Shown in pieces: positions 24,801 to 36,800 of a DNA stretch of 64,000 nucleotides; the first letter of the stretch is position 1; every line of letters begins with the position of its first letter. This DNA comes from Asterias rubens (taxonomy: Eukaryota > Echinodermata > Asteroidea > Forcipulatida > Asteriidae). Below the pieces are notes generated by a model. That model had not been told where the DNA came from and made no database searches. It saw nothing but the letters and a program-made list of their open reading frames with translations. The stretch lies in assembly GCF_902459465.1 (NCBI RefSeq), contig NC_047062.1:21333919-21397918 (forward strand). Direction: 5' to 3'. The position numbers and the translations under genes were made by a program.

Positions 24801-27800
24801 TTCCCTGTTTCCATAACATAAATGAATCCTAACATTCATTGCGCAAACATGGCACCAGACTACTATTTCGTCCTGCTTCAGTTTGGTTCCATTGAGTTGG
24901 AATGGAGTAAAATAAAGATAACCACGCCGTGATATACATGTAGGTCTATATCAGGGGCACTCACCATTTAGGGAGTTGTTTACCAGAAGTATAGAGTACA
25001 CATTCTGTCCTGTAATGGATGAGTTTGATCTGAGAGAAGACAGTCCTAACCCTTGATCCGACTGTCTGTCTGACCATCTCAACCCTCCATATATCATTCA
25101 TGTCACCTGTACCATTCTGAGCAATGAGGAGAAGAAGAAGAGACGGGAGTTTTGTAAAAAAGTAAAGTCTGTCCCGAGCCAATATGGCTCATCAAACAAT
25201 ATGGCACACCAGGGGGTGTTTATATCCAGTTCCCTTGGCATTAAACGACTGAGAATATGTCCATTCCCACTGGACAGAATGCCAGTCCATCGCAGGTTAC
25301 TCCCCAGCTCTTGCCATTACCCATTTGTACTCCTGGGTGGAGAGAAGCAGTTATGATAAAGAGCCTTGCTCAAGAACAGAAATGTCGCAACTGAAAGGCC
25401 AGAATTCAAACCCACATTCTGTAAATTACAGAAATTGAGTCCACTGACCTAGACCGCTCGGCCATGACACTCCACTTTTTTAAGTTATTGTGAGATTTTG
25501 AAAAAGTGTTGACTGGTCAGTGAGTTTGTACTGCTGCTTAAGTTCTCATTTTGTTACCCAGGTAACTTTTTTTTTTGTAAAGAACCAGGCCCAATTTCAT
25601 GAGGCTGTTACGCTGAAAAAATAAAATAAATATAACTGGACTGATTAATTATAACAAAAATATTAAAAATAGAGTTAGGAGAGGGGTATAGGGGCGGTCT
25701 TAGGAAAAAGCAAAGTCAGCATTAGGGAAAGATGATTACAATTTAAACTGAACTCACAATGCCATAGGCAGACACCTGGTAATGATCCCTGGATATAGGA
25801 GCCGGTTCAGCATGGCTGTGCAGATTCCTACCAGTTCTACAATGAGGATGGAAATGATTCAATAGACCATGTGAACAATAGGCGCGCAGGCACAAGTCTG
25901 CACAGGTCATATGGGAAAGTTGACTTTTTGTGTCATAATTTCCAAATAAATCAAAGAATTATGAAAGTAAAAGCTGGACAAGTTTTGAGATGTGCCCCCT
26001 TTCATCATATCAAAAGTTGATAAGAATTAGACAGTGCAATCTCCATAAAATATAAGATTTTATGTTTCTTCCATTAGGCTGTGCTCAAATCTTGCCTGCA
26101 GGAAGTCCAGGCTCTGTGGCTCTTTTGTAAACATGTGATGTCACAGGTCACATCGTCTATACAATCAGCATTGTCTAAAGGCACTGGACACTTTTGGTAA
26201 TTACTCAAATAAATTGTTAGCATAAAATCTTCCTTGGTAACAAGCAATAAAGAGCTGTTGATAGTATAAAAACGTTTTGAGAGACGGCTCCCTCTGAAGT
26301 AACGTAGTTTTCGAGAAAGAAGTATTTTTCCACTAAAATATTTGAATTTGATTTTGAGACCTCAGAATTAGATTTTGAGGTCCCAAATGCAAGCGTCTGA
26401 AAGCGCACAACTTTGTGTGACACGGGTGTTTTTTGTTCCAGTATTATCTTGCAACTTTTACAACCGATTGAGTTCAAATTGTCACAGCTTTGTTATTTTG
26501 TGCATATGTTGAGATACACCAAGTGAGAAGACTAGTCTCTGACAATTACCAAAAGTGTGTCAAGTGTCTTTAAAGGGATGGTATACATTTGGTAACCATT
26601 CTTGTAGTCCAGCGGATAATTGCTATAACATTACAGAATCGTGCACTTTGTTGTAAAAGCATGAAACTTGGCACACATGTACTTGATACTAAAACATGAA
26701 ATTTTAGAGAACTCCGAATTTGCCTGTGGTGGCCTTATTTTTGGCAGCCATTTTAAAAATGCCCGCTTCTGATACAAAAATTCCAGTGGCTATGTATGTT
26801 TGTCAAGTCAAACATTTAAACAAAAGCATTATGCGCCAATATCAAAATGGCGTCCTTAATGTGAATTTGCTAGTATGAAAATGTTGTGTCCCTGGTGTGA
26901 TTTGGAAATTTATTTCAGAGTTTGAATCCATAGACTGAGAAGGCTCTTATCAGCAAAATGATGGGCCTCGTTCTTGGCAAAACAAAGTTTGGTGAACAGG
27001 AGCTATTTGATTAAAGTTGTCTCTGACCAGCACTACTTGAGATGGTATTGAAAGAGGGTGACTTTACCTGATGTGTTCTAAGCGTACAAAATCCCCATGG
27101 GTGACAAACTGTACTGGTCGGGCTGGATTGAGCTCAACATCAGATCTCTTAACAAGCCACTGGTTATTCTCATCTTTGTGGGAATAAGTTGTGATCTATT
27201 GAAAAGAAAACGAAAAGAGACGCGGTAACATCAAACGAAATCAAACAAAAAAATTATGAATTCACATGGGTTTATGCTTGACATGGGGGAGGGAGGGATG
27301 AAAAATGGACATTCTGACCTTATTGAAAATTAATACAAAGACAATAATTATTGAAGATCTTGATTCCGTATAAAATCTATTAAACAACTAGACATTAGGT
27401 GTTTGTGAACAAACACAAAGCTGTTCCGTGTTCTTTTGCTTTGATTATGTGTTAAAATTACCAAGGAGTCTATAACTGAAAACAAGTTTGAAAAATACTG
27501 TACAGTGTCTTGAGTTACGGTGCCACTTCATGGGGTCACGGTAACCTAAGGCTAATCTCTAACGCCCAAGGAGTCTGTAACTGAAAAAAATCGGTTGTGT
27601 AGTTCTTGAGATATGGTGCCACTTCTGGTTGACCCGGAAGTAGAGGTCAACTTGGGGTCATGGATTTTCAAAGTTTATTTTTAATGCCTTAGGAGGATAA
27701 AACTGAACAAAAAGGATTGAAAATCGGTTGTATAGTACTTGGCGTATGGTCCCACTTCCGGTTCACCCGGACGTAGAGGCCAACATGGGGTCACGGGTTT

Positions 27801-30800
27801 TCACAGTCAATATTAATGTCAAGGAGTCTGTAAGTGAAAACAAATTGAAAATCGGTTGAGTAGTTCTTGCTTGAGATATGGTCCTACTTCCGGTTGACCC
27901 GGAAGTAGAGGTCAAATTGAGGTCACGCTTTTTCCAAATTTTTCTCCTATCCCCAAGGAGTCTTATAACTACAAACAGTCGACATTATTAAAGAAGAATG
28001 TCGTCTTCCTGTGATAATTTATCTCGGAATGTCGACATCCTAAAAGTAGGATGTCGTCTTCCTGTGATAATTTATCTCGGTATGTCGACATCCTAAACGT
28101 CAGTTGTCATCTTCCTGTGATAATTTATCTCGGGAAGTCGACATTCTAAAAGAAGAATGTTGTCTTCCTGTGATAATTTATCTCGGAATGTCGATATCCC
28201 AAAAGTAGGATGTCGTCTTGCTGTGATAATTTATCTCGGGAAGTCGACATCCTAAAATTAGGATGTCGTCTTCCTGTGATAATTTATCTCGGGAAGTCGA
28301 CATCCCGAAAGTAGGTTAAAAAAAAAAAAAATGATTTTACTTGTTTACGTTTTGTTAACTAGTATTACATTTCCAACAATATTTCTAATATTCATGGTCA
28401 TAAACTACGTAAAACTAAAATAATGGACGAAACAAAATGTCCCACGTAAAACTCCATAAGGTTTGGAATAAATACGGTTTTTTAAATACGCGCGAGACTT
28501 GCTTAGTCTACACAGAAGGTAATAAATCATTTATTACAAGCAAATGCAATCGTACAATAATAGAAAACAAAAAGTAAAAATCAATGCAAATCACATGTAG
28601 GGGATGGAGGGGCCCATAAAAAGCAAACCTTAACGAGTATGGACCCCCCCCTTTTTTCTAACGAAGAAAGCAATGTAAGCAATTCTATTTAGTGGGTGTA
28701 ATCTTATGTAGCGGCAAAACAATTCAAAATTACAGGAAGAACAAACACAAAAACAGTTAGCGTAAAATAAAACTTAACCATATATTTAAATGAAACAGAT
28801 AAACAAAATACCCAACATCATAATAAAACATAAAAGGGAACACTAGTTGTGTGGTAAAAATAAATACTAGAGACAATGGGCCCCACAACTCTGGAAAAAA
28901 AACATGTCGAAATATACCATTGTTATCCATTAGAGACGTTTTGTAGTCACTTTGGTTGGGGAGCGAGGAATCTAGCAAAACACACAAAAATCCCAAGGCT
29001 GGGACATCAGTTTATACACCAGACAAATCTATTATATGGATATTCTTTTGAATATTTTATTTTGTGCATATGGTCCGTGATTCATGGTCCGTTGAATATA
29101 AGTGGGCGGTTGTATCGACAACAGACTTTTATCCTTTTGATCACCATCAGCCCCATGTATAATAAACTGCAACGGCTGACGATTGCACTTTTGGTATTGT
29201 CATTGTTAAACTCCGGTTCCATTGTGTGCTGTCTGTTACCCTCCACACATAGATTTTCTTGTGAATAGTAGCTGTGTATGAATCATGGTTCGCTGAATAA
29301 TGTGGCGATAACAAACTGTTATCATTTTGAACTGAATGCTTGATTTATTATCTAGAGGTAAATGCTTGAGGCCAGTAAGAATATTGTGCACATACACCAT
29401 GTAGTTTTTGTTGGAAACCGTTTACTAACAGCCATTTATGTTACCCTTTGAAATAAAATCAGAACATTTATAGGTTTGCTTGTTGCATAAAATTAAATTG
29501 AAGATGATGCCTGAATTGATTTTTACAATCAGAGTTGGACTCTAGACTGACGTGTTGGACTCCTTGAACACTCAAAGTGGTTCAATAGGCAGTACAATTC
29601 CAATACTTATGCTGATGTTCTCATGATGTCAACATCAACAGGAAGTTCCAACAACTTTGTCCCCTTGTACAATAAAATATGCAAATATGGGTCACGTGGT
29701 TAATTAATTAAGATTTTTAACATTTTTGGAGGTCGGTGGTTTGATGTTTGATCTAGTACTATTTGATTTCACAGAACTCTTAACCACCAAACTCTGCGCT
29801 TATGATCACCATTTTCCGCTTACTGTGTTGTTTAAACATCATCGTGTCATGCATGCACACATGTTATGTTGGGCTAACAATTGAGAAAAAGAAAAGGCAA
29901 CACTATCGATATAAAGATAAGAATCTAACTTAAAATATTACAAAAAGAAATATTTTTTTAGTTTTGGGGGATAAAAAGAAATATTGTATCGTACGGAGAT
30001 TCGATCTTGCAGGTATCAGCGAAGTTAGTGCGACTGATGACCACTAGGCTATAACGGCCAGTGCACAATTCGTGGGTTTACATGTATGTATATCAACAGA
30101 GGGGATTATGATCCGGCGAAATAATTCTCGTTTCACGTTCGTCCACGGACGACGCCACCTCGGAGTCTAAATTTGACATTTTTTCACTCATTTCTCAAAA
30201 ACTACAACACCACAGCAAGTAGTATTTTAAGGGAAGCTTTCAACTGTCATTATCTTCAAACTGTTTAAGTTTAGTGTAATTCTGTGGACACCATGGTATG
30301 TCTTCGTCGTCAAAAAACCCTATTTATATACGCACGTTCGTTAAAAGAAAACCCTAAACCTTCGTGTACAGAGTATATTGGTCCAGAACTCGGTTAGGAA
30401 ACAAAGAAACAGAGACTGCGCTGTGGTCCAGAACGTATGTAGAAAAATAAGAAAAAGAGACTTGAGTAGACTCCTCTCAAGAAGTCACAACTCATGATAG
30501 GTACATACTGAATTGCATTTACCATAGAGAATGTTTAACAATAATATGGAAGTGACTGCATCCAGTTATATTCAAACGCGTAGACTCATCTCAAGAAGTC
30601 ACAACTCATGATAGGTACATACTGTATGGCATTTACCAAAGAGAATATTTAACAATAACATGGAAGCGACTGCATCCAGTTATGTTCAAATGAAGACCAC
30701 GTGGCTAATTAATTAAGATTTTTAATTTTGTTTACATTTAGAGTAAAGCTTATGTTCTAAGCTTCAATTTGGTATATGATTTCACTCTTTTGAACTTATG

Positions 30801-30865
30801 GTCTAGGAGAATAGACTTGAATAAAGAGCGTGTACAAATGCTATGGGGTTTTGGCGGAAACAAAG

Positions 30866-30897
<32 letters not shown>

Positions 30898-33800
30898 TAA
30901 TAAAATCTCGGCGAAAACAATACCTGTTCCGACGGTAGGTCGGAACAGCTAATAATAAAAATCTCGACGAAAACAATACCTGTTCCGACGGTAGGTCGGA
31001 ACAGCTAATAATTTAAGACTGATTTTTTTCTTCAATAAATTTGATCCCTTGCAGATGCCGAATGCATCTCCAAGAAATGCCAGTCTTCTATTTCCACCAT
31101 TTTGGACGTCAATAGACTGATCCATTAAGCTCCGCCCCATTGCGTATTGACCAATCACAATGCAACGAAGGTCCGACAAACCAAGTCCGACAAGCGTGCG
31201 ACATGCAGTGTTGTGCAGAAAGACATTGGAGAGGCTCACATGTTCTTGCACACACGTGCCTTGTGGGCGGAGCCTAATGGATCGGTCTAATTCTTTGTGT
31301 ACATTTTGACTTCCAAAATTGCGACAGGACAGACACGTACATGTGCGCTGCACATTGTACAAGAGGTGAATATCAAATACTTAACACCTAATAAATATTC
31401 TTATCCAGTTCTAAATATGAGCCATAACTGCTGAATATTCATGCATACCTGTTGTTGTTTGGGTCCTAATTCTTCTGGATAGAGATGAGGATGGGAGTGA
31501 AGAAGTCCACCTCCTACACGGTGATTCCTCAAGGTTATAATGGAGCCATATGCAATATCTAGACTCAAAAAATGAAAATCAGGTAATGCTTTAAATAGAC
31601 CTTTTTCAGTTTCATGTATTGATTTTGTTTCTGTTTTATTTTTCCCATGGAACACTTAACTGATACAAAGGTTATAATAGAGCCAAATGCAAAATCTAGC
31701 CGCAAAAATGAAAATCAGTGTACGCTTCAAGGCTCCCTCTTCTTTTTCGTGTACTGACTTATATATCTGTTATCAAGTAACGAAGCTCTACTAGAAAACT
31801 ACAACAAAACTGTGCACTACATTTGAGAGTTTAAAATGCAGTGTTAGTCTTGCATGGCTACTTTGCAAAGTACACAGGCAATGGAACATTCCGGAAGACC
31901 AAAGGAATGGTCCATGAGCACGCATGGGAGTACTTATCAGAACTAATGAGAACGTTCTTATGGTTCAAAAGGTCTCTTACCTTTGGGCATTGATGCATTG
32001 TAGAGACTGTTGCCAAGAAGACTGGATTGGAAGTAGGAACTGAAATGTGCGTCTCCATTCCCACTGGCAGGAAACAAAAGTGATGCAAATACATTACAAA
32101 AGATTCAAATAGCAAATATACCACAGAGCTGTGTCCAACTTAGACTCGAGTTGAAGTTATAAAAACAAATCACACAAAAAACACATTATCTTCATCAAAG
32201 TCAAGGGATAAACAGTTACAGACTGCTGTTTTACCCTTAAGAGATCTTTCAATATTATTCGTTGTTCAACCCAAAAATAATGACATCTTGCATGTCTGTA
32301 TAATTATTACAATTTTCCACGATATGCTAAATATTGTGCCAATCCTGGGTGTCATTTTGGGTGTCAAAATCGTATACAAACATGCACAAAAGAGAGTTGA
32401 CACCCCAAATTACGCGCATTGTTGTGAGGCGTGTTCTGTATTGTGTAAGAAGTCAATAGCTCCCCCTTGCATAACGCAAAACGCAACATATACGCTAAGG
32501 TCACAGGCCTGTTTGTACGCAGAGAGAACAGCTATTGTTGTCCAATGATCTGCCTCCTTTTTGAGAGTGTGACGTCATATGCAATGAGTCTATAGCAGCT
32601 TATTGACTTGATCATTTTAAATGTCAAGAGGCAACTGTGTTTTACCTTTGGTTAAGCACCTTTAAATGCACTGCAAAACCAATAAGGTAGATCAGCATTG
32701 GGAGGAAGATCAGGCAAGATGCTCTGGAGAGAAGATGGTAAAAGAGAGTTGTCTGCAGAAGAATGAAGAAACAACACAGATCCTGGTTTAATGGAAGTCT
32801 TGACAGTGGTGCAACTATGCTATGTTTCTACCCTTCAAACAACAACAACCATACGTTGGTTGGAGATAAATGGTATGGCCACTGTTGTGCACATTGTCAT
32901 TCAGAACTCATGATTGCTGATTAAAAAGCATTAATTTGAAACATGGACCGGTCCAGACTAGTAAAAACATTCGGCAAACTGGTCCTAACGGCTAGTCATT
33001 TAAAAAGGTTAAGGGCAATTGAGAAGGTTTATCATTAAAATAAAACTGAGTGAGAAATCAAATGTATTAAAATACAACTGTGATTTCCTAAAAAAATGTT
33101 TCCTACCTTTGAGAGGGAAAGATCTCCAAGTAACCTCCACAAATCCTTCATAGTCATCACTCCAGCGAGGAGAATCACAAATAGACCAACAAATTTAACA
33201 CTGCTTGGATAAAAACAACAACAAATGTATAAACAAATTTTGATTTGATTCTTCTAAATGCAGCCAATTGAATTGATGGTTTGAGTCACGGTTAGAACAC
33301 TTGTGTCCTTAAAGACACTGAACACTATTGGTAATTGTCAAAGACCAGTCTTCTTACTGTGTCTCTCAACATATGCATAAAATAACAAACCTGTGTAAAT
33401 TTGAGCTCAATTGGTCGGCGAAGTTGCCAGAAAATAATGAAAGAAAAAACATCCTTGTCACAGGAAGTTGTGTGCTTTCAGATGCCTGATTTTGAGACCT
33501 AAAATTCTAAATCTGAGGTCTCAAAATCAAATTCCTGGAAAATTACTTCTTTCTCAAAAACTACGTCACTTAAGAGGAAGCCGTTTCTCACAATGTTTTA
33601 CACTATCAACCTCTCCCCATTACTCGTTCCTAAGTACGGTTTTATGCTAATAATTATTTAGAGTAATTACCAATAGTGTCCACTGCCTTTAAGCAAGACA
33701 AATTATTGCTGCGTCTTTCGGATGGGACGTAAAGCTGTAGGTTGTGTAATGCACATAAAAGAACCAAGTGCACTTATCAAAAAGAGAAGTGGGTTCACCT

Positions 33801-36800
33801 TAGTGTTCTGTGCTTTGAGATGCCCATCGGGAGTAAAGAAAGTGCGTATTATTAAGTAACACATGCAAATGGAAGGTACTGTTACCTGAATGCACACGCC
33901 AATGAGATGCCTGTAGCTGCCATCCAGAGCCACCAGGCTAGCTTGAAAGGTGTGGAAGACTGGGAATGAAGAAACATCACCAAGCAGTAGGTAGACGTCA
34001 TAATGAAGAACAGTAAGATGGGATCCAGAAGGATGTACTGGGACAATGTCAGGCAACCAGTATCTGTCAATGAAGATTACAGCAGTGTTAAATTTTGACT
34101 AAGGAGTCTTTCAAAGTTTAGGTGACTCCTAAAGGTTCCCCTCCCACACCCCACCCCAACAAACCTCACCCCAACACACCTACGCATGTTTGTAAATGGT
34201 GTAAACCGAAGAAACCACTGTGTTCCATCAACCATGTAATCATTGGTTTTGTACAGGGAATTGAAGCAAGGATGTCCTCACTCAAGCAAAACCTGGATCA
34301 CACCTTTAAACCCACACAGTCGTGTTTGACCAATTCATTGAACGACACCTATTGTACTTTCTGTATTAAAACAAGTACACAAATGACTAGTGAGGACCCA
34401 TGAAAACAAAGAACCGACTAGTGAGGACTTATTGTCCCTATTGAAAAATGTTCTAGGAGGGTAGGCCATACAAACCCACACCCATTATATTTTGTACATC
34501 CCCGTGGGCACATCTTTCGTTCTTTCCTTTGTTCTTTCCCTGTAGTTACTGTACTGTATGTAACAAACTTTGTACACAATATTCCTTGTGACACACCCCA
34601 GTCTTAAGAATTCCCATAAGGAGATCTTCTGTTTCCCTTTTGTGTTTTGTTCTCCGTCTCCACAAGGTAGAAAATATTTTAATAAAAGACACCCAGCACC
34701 GTGTTGCAGTCACTCTGCGGATATTGCTTTGTTCTTTACACATGAAAACACTGTACAAAATACTGTGCGGACATAATAACAGTGAGCCCATGTCATGACT
34801 GGGTGTGTGTTTTCGTTCACTCACCAAATATAATCAAAGACGCTGCCATGATTCCAGCTTGGATGGACTGAGTTAACTCCACCACTGTAAGGAAGGATAG
34901 AGGAGCCACTGCTGAACCTAGTATGGCACAAAACTGAAAATAAAAGAATAGGATCACACCATGAAATATTAAACACAACCTCTTCAGTATGGACAATTTT
35001 CAATTGTGCCTCCTCCACAGTTTGCTCAGGAAGAGGCTAGTTTTACAGTGTTCTAAAGGAAAAAAAGGTAAGCAAACATTTGGTTGTCTTGCTGCGCATG
35101 TCATGCAATGACCCTGATTTCAATGTAGGGTCATACTTTTGTAAAAACCTTGAAAAAAAGTTGTGTAATTTTCTATCCAAAAGCTGATTTGTTATAAAGA
35201 TGGGAAATTATTTTGTCTGAAAAATTGTCTGAAGGTTGTTTACTTACAGCTCTCATTCCCATGTAGTTTGCATCATTGTATTCTTGTCCTGGGTTCTCAA
35301 ATGTAAACCTGCCATCGTATCCAGACAAGGCGCCAGACAGACCGATCAGCATCTAGAAGGATGCAACAAAATGACACAAAGGTGGCAAAGGTGAGTTGAA
35401 GTAAACTGTTGCAGTGTCCTGTGCCAATTAAATAGGCCTAATCTCAGACTGTGTGTTGGTACATCTAAAACAGCTTAAAATGTGCACTACATGTATTTAA
35501 AGGCAGTGGACACTATTGGTAATTACTCAAAATAATTATCAGCATAAAACCTCACTTGGTAACGAGTAAGGGGGAGAGGTTGATAGTTTAAAACATTGAG
35601 AGAACCAGCTACCTCTGTAGTGACGTAGTTTTCGAGAAAGAAGTCATTTTCCACAAATTTGATTTTGAGACCTCAAGTTTAGAATTTGAGGTCTCGAAAT
35701 CAAGCATCTGAAAGCACACAACTTCGTGTGACAAGGGTGTTTTTTTCTTTCATAGTTATCTCACAACTCCGACGACCAATTTTCACAGGTTTGTTATTTT
35801 ATGCATTTATATTGAGATACACCAAGTGAAAAGACTGGTCTTCGACAATTACCAATAGAGTACAATATTAGGCATACGTGTAGGTTGTATTGGTTACAAC
35901 ACACCATGTATGTAAATTCAGTAAAGTTCAAGTTGTGAGTTAAACAAAACTTAGAATACCAGTTTTAAACATTTGAGAGCGCCTTCACTTCAGCCAGTGG
36001 TTTATGGAATTTTTGTTTGCAAATTGCAAATTCTGGAAAAAGATTTGTCTTTTATCTTTTACACTTCCTTACACAAAAACACAAATGAAATTTGGAAAGG
36101 TTTGCGGTAATACCATGTAGTGACTATCTCTAGGGTTGGGGTGATCCTGAAAAGAACCGTAAGTTTTAAACTCAGACTTTTTTACTAAGCAATATTTTAA
36201 TTAGACTTGTATTCTTTTTATTAGTTTTCGGGAGAAATCATTACCTTTCCAAGTGGTGGATGGACATCAAAGAAGAACGTCCTGTTGATGTAGTAACTTG
36301 CCATTTTACCAAAGTGTGTCTCATCCCAACTGTCAAAAAAGATAATGTGAAAATAAAATGTGTGCTTTGTAATGTTTAGTGTGTGCCATTGCTGAGGTCT
36401 CTACATGTTAAATAATAATAATAATAATAATAAATAACGATTCTTATATAGCGCATAACACATGTTAAACCTTTTGTTAATGCACACTGGAGCTCTGTTT
36501 ATGCACACTGAGCTTACTTCCGCATGTCGGGCGCGCAAGATTATCACGCGGAATGCGCAAATCATAGCTATCAGCGCGTAATCTAAGCGCGTGCGCGTAC
36601 ACACAACCCACGGGCCTTGAACAGATTCTTAACAAAGATTTGGAAAAAAATATTTCAAACCTCGAATTTTCAATTGTTAAAGTGTCTATACCTGTATTTG
36701 TTTATGTTTTTTTACAAAAGGGCATTTATGAATGGGTAGGGCCTATAAAAGAGACGTGACTTGTTCTTCAACATCTGTTTAAAACCTTGCAGGGTCTTTG

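Noticed and set aside
27978-28315. CRISPR-like 53-bp array
   Set aside because: It is a contiguous satellite with no variable spacers.
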